DNA of 34,010 bases, taken from Prevotellaceae bacterium. GTDB taxonomy: Bacteria; Bacteroidota; Bacteroidia; Bacteroidales; Bacteroidaceae. Shown here one piece after another: positions 24,705 through 32,612 of this stretch. The notes under the pieces were generated by a model that made no database searches, was not told the DNA's origin, and worked only from the letters and a program-made list of their open reading frames with translations. Every line of letters begins with the position of its first letter. Within the stretch, counting starts at the first letter, position 1. Location of the stretch: positions 1 through 34,010 of the forward strand of contig JAQXXT010000039.1 of the NCBI GenBank assembly GCA_029226205.1, given 5' to 3'. A program made the position numbers and the translations under genes.

Positions 24705-25157
24705 ATGACTATGATAGAATATATTTCTGCCAACCTATGGCTCCTCTGGTGCATTGTCACCTTTGTATGCCTGATCCTGGAATTAACCTCCGGCGATTTC
24801 TTTGTAACTTGTTTTGCTATCGGTGGCCTTTTCGCTATCGTCAGTGCCGTTATCGGACTACCTTTTTGGCTTCAGGTCATTATCTGGGCTGTTTTCTCCG
24901 TATTAAGCATCAAACTCATTCGTCCCCGTCTGTTGAAAGCCTTACATAAGGGTGGTGATGACCGCGTCAGTAATGCCGATGCCCTCATTGGTCGGGAAGG
25001 AACCGTTATTGAGGAAATCCGTCCCGGAAGCAGTGGTTATGTACAAGTAGACGGTGATCAATGGAAGGCTGTCTCCGATGAGCCCGAACCGATCCGCAAA
25101 GGTGAGCGGGTGAAAATCGTCAGTCGCGAAAGCATTATAGTAAAAGTAAAGAAGTAA
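24705..25157 (+). CDS. NfeD-family membrane protein (short form)
   Basis: The 150-residue product has three or four hydrophobic segments in residues 5-75, followed by a soluble OB-fold domain (about 90-148: GREGTVIEEIRPGSSGYVQVDGD... KGERVKIVSRES), the NfeD C-terminal domain. It lacks the protease domain of the long form. NfeD proteins are nearly always encoded beside an SPFH protein and are thought to work with it in membrane microdomains or quality control. ATG codons at 24705 and 24711 are both possible starts. Confidence 0.9.
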   Translation: MTMIEYISANLWLLWCIVTFVCLILELTSGDFFVTCFAIGGLFAIVSAVIGLPFWLQVIIWAVFSVLSIKLIRPRLLKALHKGGDDRVSNADALIGREGTVIEEIRPGSSGYVQVDGDQWKAVSDEPEPIRKGERVKIVSRESIIVKVKK

Positions 25158-25160
25158 GGC

Positions 25161-25187
25161 CTACCCAAGCCCTCCCTAAAGGGAAGG
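25161..25187. repeat. Single family C half-element
   Basis: CTACCCAAGCCCTCCC, then TAAAGGGAAGG, resembles the outer arm of the large palindrome at 26197-26360. It lies between the NfeD and SPFH genes and forms a short CCCT/AGGG hairpin. Confidence 0.5.
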
Positions 25188-25244
25188 ATGTTGATATGTC
25201 TTGTCCTGAAAAAGAAGAATGAATAACCCTATAAAAATTGTATT

Positions 25245-26195
25245 ATGATTGCAACTTATGTCTTAATTGCCATCGTCATTCTCGTCCTTGTGTTTGTGAA
25301 GATGGCCGTCGTCATCATTCCACAGAGTGAGACGAAGATCATTGAGCGTCTGGGACGCTATTATGCCACACTAAAACCCGGTGTGAACATCATCATTCCT
25401 TTCATCGACCGTGCGAAAGAGATTGTCTCTCTGCGTAATGGCCGGTATGTGTACACCAATACCATTGATCTGCGTGAACAGGTTTATGACTTCGACCGTC
25501 AGAATGTGATCACGAAGGATAATATTCAGATGCAGATCAATGCGCTGCTGTATTTCCAGATCGTCGATCCTTTCAAGGCGGTCTACGAGATCAACAACTT
25601 GCCGAATGCCATCGAGAAGCTGACACAGACGACGCTCCGTAATATCATCGGTGAGATGGAACTCGACCAGACGTTGACATCCCGTGATACGATCAATACG
25701 AAGCTCCGTGGTGTCCTCGATGATGCCACGAATAAATGGGGTATTAAGGTTAACCGTGTAGAATTGCAGGATATCACGCCGCCGCAGAGCGTCCTTCAGG
25801 CTATGGAGAAGCAGATGCAGGCCGAGCGTAACAAGCGTGCGACTATTCTTACCAGTGAGGGTGACAAGCAGGCACAGATCCTGCAGAGTGAGGGTGATAA
25901 GGCTGCCATCATCAACAAGGCAGAGGCAGCGAAGCAGCAGGCGATCCTCAATGCTGAAGGTGAGGCGCAGGCTCGTATCCGTAAGGCTGAAGCCGAGGCT
26001 ATCGCTATTGAGAAGATCACGGAGGCCGTCGGCAAGAGTACGAATCCTGCCAATTACCTCCTGGCACAGAAATATATCCAGATGATGCAGGAACTTGCTT
26101 CCGGCGATCAGTCCAAGACGGTCTATCTGCCGTATGAAGCAACGAATGTTCTGGGTAGTCTGGCAGGGATTAAGGAACTGTTTAAAGACCAATAA
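25245..26195 (+). CDS. SPFH/band 7 membrane protein (stomatin/QmcA type)
   Basis: The 316-residue product begins with a membrane helix (2-22), then the SPFH domain: VVIIPQSETKIIERLGRYYATLKPGVNIIIPF, DLREQVYDFDRQNVITKDNI and RNIIGEMELDQTLTSRD. A helical, Ala/Glu/Lys-rich stretch follows (about 190-265, repeats of SEGDKQAQILQSEGDKAA), ending ANYLLAQKYIQMMQELASGD. These proteins oligomerise on the membrane and organise microdomains. It pairs with the NfeD gene 87 bp upstream. Confidence 0.94.
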   Translation: MIATYVLIAIVILVLVFVKMAVVIIPQSETKIIERLGRYYATLKPGVNIIIPFIDRAKEIVSLRNGRYVYTNTIDLREQVYDFDRQNVITKDNIQMQINALLYFQIVDPFKAVYEINNLPNAIEKLTQTTLRNIIGEMELDQTLTSRDTINTKLRGVLDDATNKWGIKVNRVELQDITPPQSVLQAMEKQMQAERNKRATILTSEGDKQAQILQSEGDKAAIINKAEAAKQQAILNAEGEAQARIRKAEAEAIAIEKITEAVGKSTNPANYLLAQKYIQMMQELASGDQSKTVYLPYEATNVLGSLAGIKELFKDQ

Positions 26196-26196
26196 C

Positions 26197-26360
26197 GCCT
26201 CACCCCCCCCCTGCCCCTCCCCAAAGGGGAGGGGAGTGATTACTGAGACACGCCCTTTCTTCCTTGCGTGGCCGCAACATGGCGGCCACCTACAAAGGGA
26301 AGAAGGGGCGTGTCTCGCATTTTACTCCCCTCCCTTTGGGGGAGGGGTTGGGGGTGAGGC
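26197..26360. repeat. 164-bp nested palindrome (family C) between convergent genes
   Basis: Three inverted-repeat layers share one centre. The outer arms are 26197-26237 and 26324-26360 (GCCTCACCCCC ... AGT against ACTCCCC ... GTGAGGC). The middle arms are 26245-26265 and 26294-26316 (GAGACACGCCC against GGGCGTGTCTC). The inner stem is GTGGCCGC/GCGGCCAC (26268-26275, 26282-26289). It fills the whole gap between the SPFH stop and the WecB-like stop and may double as a bidirectional terminator, although no U tract is seen. Confidence 0.85.
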
Positions 26361-26361
26361 T

Positions 26362-27471
26362 TTATAGACTCTTCACGATTCTCTCAGCGCTGCGGCCATC
26401 CCAGCGGTCGGGAATGGCGGCATCTTTCCACTGACCTTGTACCATGTTGCAGACGGCACCGGCGAGGGCCGTGGGATCTTCACCCACGAGGACATTCGTG
26501 CCGATCTTTACCGTCTCGATATGTTCCGTGTAACTGTTCAGCGTGATGCACGGCACCTGGTTGAATGTCGCCTCTTCAGCGACATTACCACTGTCGGTGA
26601 TGATGCCACGGGCATGACGGGTGAGATGAGCGAACTCAAGATAGCCCAGCGGCTGAACGATATGGAAATGGCTGAGGTCGAGACCTTCATGGAGCCCGAA
26701 GGCCATGATCGTCGTCACGGCTTTATCACGCAGTGGCGCGATGATATCCATATCCCCGGATGTCGCAAGCATCTGCTGGAGCATCTTCAGCAAGTTCGGC
26801 TTATTGGCCAGGAGGGCCTTACGGTTGATGGTGAAGACGAGGTACGGCTTGTCATTGCCATTCTCATCTTTCGTCCAGCGCGTCACTTCCTCGGGGAGCG
26901 TAGCCTTCTCAATCTTATCGTGGAGGAAACGCAGATTATCCATGAGCACATTTCCCACCATATAAACTTTCGACAGTTCAGCGCCCTCGCGGTTAGCGAT
27001 GGAGTTGTTGCTGATGCCCGCCGTGAAGAGGATGTCGGAGAGGCCGTCGATGACGAGGCGGTTGATCTCTTTCGGCATCGTGATATCGAAGGACCGTGTG
27101 CCGGCGGCGATATGAGCCAGACGGATACCCTGTTTCTTTGTCACGATAGCGGCGGCCATCGTTGAGGCGAGATCATCGACGACGATGACGGTATCTGTGG
27201 GATGCTGCTGCAGATAAGTCTCAAACTTTGACATCACCTGTCCCGTGAGTTCGTTGAGGTTCTCACACACCACACCGAGATAGACATTCGGCCGTGGAAT
27301 CTCCAGTTCCTCAAAGATATCGCTCTCGAGCGTCGGGTCATCGGCTGCTCCTGCATAGACGAGTTCGTAGTTGATGTCCGTGCCGGCAGCCTTCTCTTTT
27401 TCTATGGCTCTGATCACCGGTGCCACCTTGATGAAGTTCGGGCGGGCACCGCAGAAAATACAGATATTCAT
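26362..27471 (-). CDS. wecB: WecB-like UDP-GlcNAc 2-epimerase homologue with eroded active site
   Basis: WecB interconverts UDP-GlcNAc and UDP-ManNAc for surface polysaccharides. The 369-residue product keeps the GT-B framework: GARPNFIKVAPV at the start, RSFDITMPKEINR, VGNVLMDNL, QPLGYLEFAHL, and TDSGNVAEEATF..VPCITL..YTEH.ETV.IGTN.LVG near the end. Residues usually invariant are missing: TGQHYD reads YAGAADD (39-45), HVEAGLR reads HIAAGTR (Glu to Ala122), TLHR reads TINR (His to Asn216) and the HPRT motif reads PLRDK (246-250). Asp99/100 and Glu135 remain. No frameshift is present. It could be an inactive or altered-specificity paralogue. Confidence 0.82.
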   Translation of the reverse strand: MNICIFCGARPNFIKVAPVIRAIEKEKAAGTDINYELVYAGAADDPTLESDIFEELEIPRPNVYLGVVCENLNELTGQVMSKFETYLQQHPTDTVIVVDDLASTMAAAIVTKKQGIRLAHIAAGTRSFDITMPKEINRLVIDGLSDILFTAGISNNSIANREGAELSKVYMVGNVLMDNLRFLHDKIEKATLPEEVTRWTKDENGNDKPYLVFTINRKALLANKPNLLKMLQQMLATSGDMDIIAPLRDKAVTTIMAFGLHEGLDLSHFHIVQPLGYLEFAHLTRHARGIITDSGNVAEEATFNQVPCITLNSYTEHIETVKIGTNVLVGEDPTALAGAVCNMVQGQWKDAAIPDRWDGRSAERIVKSL

Positions 27472-27508
27472 ACGCCTTATTGGTTATTTGCTATTTGTTA
27501 TGATGCTA

Positions 27509-27538
27509 CAAAGTTACGAAATATTTTTGAGAAAAGAA
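27509..27538 (-). promoter_or_regulatory. Possible promoter of the WecB-like gene
   Basis: Minus-strand TAACTTTG (27509-27516) fits the -7 box; the expected -33 position (19 bp upstream) carries TTC instead of TTG. The ATG at 27471 lies 37 bp downstream. Confidence 0.5.
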
Positions 27539-27539
27539 C

Positions 27540-28202
27540 CTATAGCAGTTGAAATTTCAGTCCCAGCGACAAACCGAGGATCTGCCACAGACTGATTTGG
27601 TCATCTTGGATCATGGCACGGATATACAGGTCACACGTGCTCACCTCGTAGAAAGCCGTCACGGCTTTGACAAGGAAACGGTGCCTCTCCGGGATGTTGA
27701 AGGTCACGCGTTGTCCGAGGAATACATTCAGTCGGAACTTGGTAGACAGCGCCTGATAGTATTTATCGGGATAACGTCCGGGCTGACTCTTCCAGAACTC
27801 ATGACCGTAGACCGTGTTGACATAGATACCCGAGCTCAGCGGCTCGAGGGCGAATCCTTTCCCGAGGTTGATGCTCCAGGGTATATAGGTCTCTTTGACC
27901 GTCATCGTCAGTTTGGCGCGAGTGCTGCTGTATTTCGGCAGGAATCCCCAGAGCAGATGCGTCTCCCATTGTCCCCGTCGTCCATATTCCCATCCGAAAC
28001 CGCCGGAGATATATCCCATGTTTCCTGCGTTCTGTATAATGATCTGCGTAGGAATCAGTGACTCCCAGTATTTACGGTAGCGGTGGATACGGTGGTCGTA
28101 TTTTCCGGGGATAGAGTCTTTCACGTAGATGCTGTCGGCCTCTCGGGCCAGCGCAGAGAGGGGCAGCAGGATGAGGAGCATACTAAAAATGAATCCTTTC
28201 AT
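27540..28202 (-). CDS. Predicted outer-membrane or periplasmic protein of unknown function
   Basis: The 220-residue product starts at 28202 with a clear signal peptide (MKGFIFSMLLILLPLSALA, cleavage before READS). The frame stays open upstream of 28202, but only as the antisense-free shadow of the metallophosphoesterase gene. The mature part alternates short amphipathic strands rich in Tyr, Trp and Gly (GYISGGFGWEYGRRGQWETH, FLPKYSSTRAKLTMTVKETY) and ends in a hydrophobic strand, LSLGLKFQLL, suggesting a small beta-barrel. I recognise no named family. It overlaps the upstream phosphoesterase gene by 20 bp and is probably coupled to it. Confidence 0.72.
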   Translation of the reverse strand: MKGFIFSMLLILLPLSALAREADSIYVKDSIPGKYDHRIHRYRKYWESLIPTQIIIQNAGNMGYISGGFGWEYGRRGQWETHLLWGFLPKYSSTRAKLTMTVKETYIPWSINLGKGFALEPLSSGIYVNTVYGHEFWKSQPGRYPDKYYQALSTKFRLNVFLGQRVTFNIPERHRFLVKAVTAFYEVSTCDLYIRAMIQDDQISLWQILGLSLGLKFQLL

Positions 28203-28995
28203 AGCTGTAACCATTAGGCGTGAATGTAAAGAGGAGGTATTCGCGGGCTTGCGCACTGGCAATCTCATACCACATCGTACCGTTGTCATACAGGTCTGAG
28301 GCGTTGAAATGGTGGTCATGACCATAAAGACAACAGTAAAGGCCGGGGAAGAGGTTGATGATATATCCGAACATCTTCTTGACATTATTGTTAAACTGGT
28401 CACTACCGGGACCGGCGTGCATGCAGACAACGGTATGGTTGAACTTCGCGCTGTCGGCATGGATCTGCTCGTCGATATAGTCGAAGTTGGGTACTGCGGC
28501 GAGATAGTCATATTCCGTAGCGTTCGTGTTCAGACAGACAAACTTCGTCGTACCGGCGATGAAGGAGAAGTCGAGGTCGCCATACATGTTCTCATAGACT
28601 TGATCACCCGTGCCGAGGAAGTCATGATTGCCGATGAGCACGACATGAGGGCGCTCGAGTTTCTCAAGGATCTTCCGTGTCCATTCATACTCCCGCGTTG
28701 TCCCCGTGTCGGTGATATCGCCACAGTGGACGACGAAGTCGATGGAGTCCTTGCGGCGGTTGATGTCGTTGACCTCATCCTGAAACTGGGAGACCCACAG
28801 ATGGGTGTCGCTGATGAAGGCCACGCGGAGGGTGTCTTTCCCTTTGCAGGCGTTTTCGATCTTTGCGATGTTTGTAGCGTTGAGATTTGTGGCCCCCGTG
28901 ATATGGACATCATAGGGGTGGATGTCAAACGGTCCTTTGTCACAAGCGACAAAGAGGACGGTGACCAGGAAAAGAAGTATGTTCTTGTGGTTCAT
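28183..28995 (-). CDS. Metallophosphoesterase lipoprotein (calcineurin-like)
   Basis: The 270-residue product has a lipoprotein signal (MNHKNILLFLVTVLFVAC, Cys18). The two-metal phosphoesterase motifs are all present: SDTHLW (Asp63, His65), GDITD (Asp93), GNHD (Asn123, His124), MHAGP and GHDHH. It is therefore probably an active hydrolase of phosphate esters on the periplasmic side of a membrane. The substrate is not readable; family members act on nucleotides, phospholipids or lipid A precursors. It lies between a flippase-like gene and a small outer-membrane protein gene. Confidence 0.88.
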   Translation of the reverse strand: MNHKNILLFLVTVLFVACDKGPFDIHPYDVHITGATNLNATNIAKIENACKGKDTLRVAFISDTHLWVSQFQDEVNDINRRKDSIDFVVHCGDITDTGTTREYEWTRKILEKLERPHVVLIGNHDFLGTGDQVYENMYGDLDFSFIAGTTKFVCLNTNATEYDYLAAVPNFDYIDEQIHADSAKFNHTVVCMHAGPGSDQFNNNVKKMFGYIINLFPGLYCCLYGHDHHFNASDLYDNGTMWYEIASAQAREYLLFTFTPNGYSYERIHF

Positions 28996-28999
28996 GCCA

Positions 29000-29007
29000 C
29001 AAAGTTA
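29000..29007 (-). promoter_or_regulatory. Possible -7 box giving a leaderless metallophosphoesterase mRNA
   Basis: Minus-strand TAACTTTG lies only four bases before the ATG at 28995. The usual -33 position shows TTT rather than TTG. If used, transcription would start at or very near the A of the ATG. Confidence 0.45.
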
Positions 29008-29031
29008 CGAAAAAATAATTTTCAGAAAAAA

Positions 29032-30021
29032 TTATTTCTTCAGTTTTGTGGCAATCATTACCGTTCCGAGCAGAAGATAAGTGTAATAGAAAATAAATCG
29101 CCAGATCATGGCGGCGAGGATGACGACGGATGTGTTGCTGATGAAGTCGGAGTAATAGTTGCGGAACATCAGTTCTGCCACGCCACTGCCGCCTGGAGTC
29201 GGTGAGATGATGGCGATCATCCAGATGACCCACTGACGGGCCAGTCCGATGAGGTAGTTGCCGTGGGCGTCGAAGGCCCAGAGAATCGCCACGACGATGC
29301 CGAAGCGCGAGAGCCAGGCCATCGTCGTTGTGCCCATGATCTTCAGCCAGTAGAAGAAGTTATGCCGGCGGGCTACGGCGGAGGCTACCGTCAGGTCATT
29401 GCCGTAGCGGCGAGCCTTTCCGTAGAAGCGGCGCAGCCAGCGCAGGGTGCAGACGCGCTTGAACACCTTTCCGAAGTATTCCGGGTGGTGGAAAATCAAG
29501 ACGAAGAGCGTCAACGTCCAGGCGCAGACGATGACCGTGCTGAAGAGGAAGATATAATGGATACTGCTGTTCACGTCGCCGGGGATACCGAAGAGGGTAT
29601 TGGCGGGGACGAAGAGGTAGAGGGCGAGACTCGTCAGTCCGAGGAAGAGCTCGTCGGCGAAGAGGGCGGCGAACATGGTGAAGGTGCTCTTGCCCATGTT
29701 CACCCCTTCCTGGTTGAGATAGATAAACGCCAGGCCACTGCCGCCGACGGCGGAGGGCGTGACGGCGGAGGTGAACTCACAGAGGATGAATACGCGGAGA
29801 CTCTTCCAGAAGTTCAGCTCCCCGTCGACGAGCAGCCGTGTCCGTTCCGCCATGAAGAGGTTCTGAAAGACATAGCCCATGAAGGCGACGACGACACCTG
29901 CGATGAACTGCCAGGAGAAGGACACCTGGGAGAGGGCGCTGATATCGAAGTCGCGGATCATCATGATCACCACGACGATGATGCCGATGGAGGCGGCAGC
30001 GATGATTTGCCAGAGTTTCAT
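29032..30021 (-). CDS. Flippase-like integral membrane protein (UPF0104/LPG-synthase TM family)
   Basis: The 329-residue product has about eight membrane helices. Characteristic family segments are FQNLFMAERTRLLVDGELNFWKSLRVFI, FTSAVTPSAVGGSGLAFIYL, ADELFLGLTSL and, near the end, ISPTPGGSGVAELMF. The same fold forms the membrane half of MprF and occurs in AglD-like proteins; many members are thought to move or modify lipids. The C-terminal synthetase domain of MprF is absent. It starts just right of the metallophosphoesterase gene, and a common lipid-related role is inferred from context only. Confidence 0.88.
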   Translation of the reverse strand: MKLWQIIAAASIGIIVVVIMMIRDFDISALSQVSFSWQFIAGVVVAFMGYVFQNLFMAERTRLLVDGELNFWKSLRVFILCEFTSAVTPSAVGGSGLAFIYLNQEGVNMGKSTFTMFAALFADELFLGLTSLALYLFVPANTLFGIPGDVNSSIHYIFLFSTVIVCAWTLTLFVLIFHHPEYFGKVFKRVCTLRWLRRFYGKARRYGNDLTVASAVARRHNFFYWLKIMGTTTMAWLSRFGIVVAILWAFDAHGNYLIGLARQWVIWMIAIISPTPGGSGVAELMFRNYYSDFISNTSVVILAAMIWRFIFYYTYLLLGTVMIATKLKK

Positions 30022-30096
30022 ATCTGCATGGATAACGGCGATGCCAGGGCTTTATTGTGGATCATGTGTGACAAAGCAATGACAAACGTGATCCAC

Positions 30097-30238
30097 CATA
30101 GGACGCGGCCCTTGTGGCCTGTGATCCATTTGCAGGGGCCGTCCCTTGTGGCGGCCCGCCGTCGGCACGACGGATGTACCCACAATCCCTAAAATCCGAC
30201 CTTCGGTCGGCGGGCCGCCACAAGGGACGGCCCCTGCA
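30097..30238. repeat. Family A fragment and a perfect inverted pair of family B repeats
   Basis: This fills the 240-bp gap between the flippase-like start and the receptor stop. A shortened family A copy is at 30097-30119. Family B copies at 30131-30158 and 30211-30238 are exact reverse complements over 28 bp. Their companion hairpins face inward: CCGTCG-GCA-CGACGG (30159-30173) and CCGACC-TTC-GGTCGG (30196-30210). No gene is seen here. Confidence 0.9.
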
Positions 30239-30261
30239 TACGAACCGATGTGGCGGCCAAA

Positions 30262-32583
30262 CTACTTCTTGATGCCTCCGACGACATCATTGTTCTCGAT
30301 GGTCTTGTCGGCCTTCTTCACGGCAGCCTTCAGCGAACCGAATCGGTAGGAGATGCGGATACCGAACTGGTGGGACTGTGAGTTCTGATTCCTGTTGTAG
30401 CCGATATAGTCACCCTGTACCGTGTGAGATTTGTACGTCTGATATTTGTTGAAGGGATTGGAGGTGGCGATCGTCACGGTCAGCCGGTCTTCTTTGAGGA
30501 AGGAGCGACGGATGGAGAAATCATTGAATATGGATCCCGTCCAATTGTCATATACCGACTGCGGCTCCCTGCCGAAGTTGCAACCGAATCCCGCCGTGAA
30601 CTGCAGCTTCCACGGTAGCTGTTGCGTGTAGTTGACGTAGCCGTTGCCATGCCAGCCGCCGAGGGCGAGGTTGATGTTCGGGTTCTTATACCAGTGGTAG
30701 CCCCCTCCGGCGTTGACAGAGAAGGAGCCGCCCTTCCACGGCGTGAGCTGCGCGTAGGCCGAGGTCCAGAAACTGCGCTCACGGTTGATATTGCCGTAGG
30801 TGGACACCTGCTTGTTGTTCCGAGCGAAGTCCTCGTCGGCTATCTGGTTGTTGGAGAAATAATACTGCGGACTGATATTGAACGTGAACTTCTGACCGAC
30901 ATGGGTGTAGGTCAGCGCGAGGCTCTGGTTGCGGGCACTGTTCAGCTCCGGGTTACCATAGGTGATCGTCGTCGGCGTCTCGATGACGGCGGGATTCAGA
31001 AAACTGATACCCGGACGCGTGATCGTCGTGGAGTAGTTCAGGCGCAGCGTGTTCATGTCCGAGATGGCATACTGGATGCTGGCCGACGGACACCAGTCGT
31101 TGAGGTTCTTGCTGAAGCCTGCCTGACTGCCGTCGGGATAAGTCGCCTTCATGTGACTGTATTCGTAGCGCAGACCGGCACGGAGGCTCCATTTGCCGAG
31201 CTTCGACATCCATTCAGCATAGGCGGCGGCGACCTGCGTGATATGCTTGAACTGGTCACCGGTGTTCTGATCGGCAGCATCGGCATAGTCCATGGCTGTC
31301 TTACTCTTGTTAGACCGGTTGATATATTTCGCGCCGACCTCAAGGGTATGGATCTTATGGATGGGACGGACATAGTCGATCTGTGCCGTATGCTCGAAGA
31401 ACTTCTCGTTCTGTTTCTGCAGAAAACCGGTATAGGCGAAGGGAACGGTGCCGGAGAAGTTGCTGTAGACATGGCTCTCGTTGTCGTTCTGCCTCGTCGT
31501 CGATCCCATATAGCTCAGCGTGAGGACCTCGCCGTCGAGATGCGTCTTATGCTGGTAGTCCACACGACCGTTGAAGTTGTAATAGTCGTATTTCGGCATC
31601 GTCATGTGGTCAGTATAGCTGTAGACGGGATCGCCGGTCTTGTCGAGATGCTGGTTGTCCGTATGGATATCCATGCCGACATGATAATAGTAACCGCCAC
31701 CGGAGAGGGAGATGAGGTTCAGCGAGTCGATCTCATAGCTGGCGGAGATATCGCCGAAATGGATGCGGAGCGGGCCTTTCATAGCCGTATTGAAGCGGTC
31801 GGTCTCGCCACTGTCTTTATAATAGGTCTCGCCATTCTGGCGTTGCTTGGAATTTTCTTTCGACACATTGGCGAAGCCGTAGTTGATGCCGACGGTGAGT
31901 TTGCCGACCTGCGTGGTGAGGCTGACCGATGGCTCTGTGGAGCCTTCGGGGGTGGCGGCCATATTGATCGTACCGGCCACGCCATGCATGCCGGCATTGT
32001 CCTTCATGACGATGTTGAGGATGGCCGTGGTGCCCTCGGCGTCATACTTGGCACCGGGATCGGTGATGACCTCGATCTTCTTGATCGAGTTGGCGGGGAG
32101 GGCCTTGAGGATCTGACTCACCGTAGAGCCCTCAAACGACGGGTCGGGGTGGCCGTTCTTGTAGATCTTGAAAGCCGAGGACCCCTTCACCTTGATATTG
32201 TCCTGGCCGTCGACAGTGACCAGGGGCACCTTGCGGAGCATGTCGAGGGTGTTCTTCGTCTTCGAGTCGTCGTCACGCTCAATGTCGTAAGTGAGCTTGT
32301 CGATGTCAGCCTTGACATACTTGCGGGCGGCAGTGACCTGCACCTCGTTGAGGTCGAACTTCTTCCAGTAGGCGGCAGAGTCCGTCTGTGTGCTGTCCTC
32401 TGCCTCCGTAGGGTGCGGCCCTTGTGGCCGTCCTAATTCCACGTCTGCCTCCGTAGGGTGCGGCCCTTGTGGCCGTCCTAAAGTAGGGTGCGGCCCTTGT
32501 GGCCGTCCTAACCCTGCCGAATGTGCGTGTGCCGCCGTAATGGCCAGGAGCACCAGCGTAACAGTAAAATAAAGTCTCTTCAT
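30262..32583 (-). CDS. Outer-membrane beta-barrel receptor (TonB-dependent-receptor-like) with in-frame REP peptides
   Basis: The 773-residue product has a signal peptide (1-20, cleavage near AHA-HS). Residues 25-34, 35-44 and 50-59 each read LGRPQGPHPT, encoded by three family A repeats. Next comes a plug-like domain (about 75-185: NEVQVTAARKYVKADIDKLTYDI, LDMLRKVPLVTVDGQDNIKVKG, ANSIKKIEVITDPGAKYDAEGTTAILNI). The rest is a large barrel resembling the OMP_b-brl_3 group, ending FGIRISYRFG plus a 26-residue polar tail. The usual N-terminal carboxypeptidase-like domain is missing. It follows the GntR gene by 29 bp on the same strand and is probably controlled with it. The ligand is unknown. Confidence 0.88.
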   Translation of the reverse strand: MKRLYFTVTLVLLAITAAHAHSAGLGRPQGPHPTLGRPQGPHPTEADVELGRPQGPHPTEAEDSTQTDSAAYWKKFDLNEVQVTAARKYVKADIDKLTYDIERDDDSKTKNTLDMLRKVPLVTVDGQDNIKVKGSSAFKIYKNGHPDPSFEGSTVSQILKALPANSIKKIEVITDPGAKYDAEGTTAILNIVMKDNAGMHGVAGTINMAATPEGSTEPSVSLTTQVGKLTVGINYGFANVSKENSKQRQNGETYYKDSGETDRFNTAMKGPLRIHFGDISASYEIDSLNLISLSGGGYYYHVGMDIHTDNQHLDKTGDPVYSYTDHMTMPKYDYYNFNGRVDYQHKTHLDGEVLTLSYMGSTTRQNDNESHVYSNFSGTVPFAYTGFLQKQNEKFFEHTAQIDYVRPIHKIHTLEVGAKYINRSNKSKTAMDYADAADQNTGDQFKHITQVAAAYAEWMSKLGKWSLRAGLRYEYSHMKATYPDGSQAGFSKNLNDWCPSASIQYAISDMNTLRLNYSTTITRPGISFLNPAVIETPTTITYGNPELNSARNQSLALTYTHVGQKFTFNISPQYYFSNNQIADEDFARNNKQVSTYGNINRERSFWTSAYAQLTPWKGGSFSVNAGGGYHWYKNPNINLALGGWHGNGYVNYTQQLPWKLQFTAGFGCNFGREPQSVYDNWTGSIFNDFSIRRSFLKEDRLTVTIATSNPFNKYQTYKSHTVQGDYIGYNRNQNSQSHQFGIRISYRFGSLKAAVKKADKTIENNDVVGGIKK
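32406..32511. repeat. Three family A repeats inside the receptor gene
   Basis: Copies at 32406-32436, 32451-32481 and 32483-32511, all in the same orientation. Their GTAG starts are 45 and 30 bp apart, multiples of three, so all are read in one frame as LGRPQGPHPT. Confidence 0.92.
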
Positions 32584-32612
32584 ATGATAGTTGTTTTATA
32601 ATTTTTTATTGA

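Noticed and set aside
28203..28511. N-terminal extension of the small outer-membrane protein
   Set aside because: It overlaps the metallophosphoesterase coding region in another frame and lies ahead of a clear signal peptide starting at 28202.
30622..32436. 604-codon open frame on the plus strand opposite the outer-membrane receptor
   Set aside because: Its product has no recognisable motif and an odd composition (Val, Asp, Gly-rich). It is the antisense shadow of a gene with clear domains and a signal peptide.
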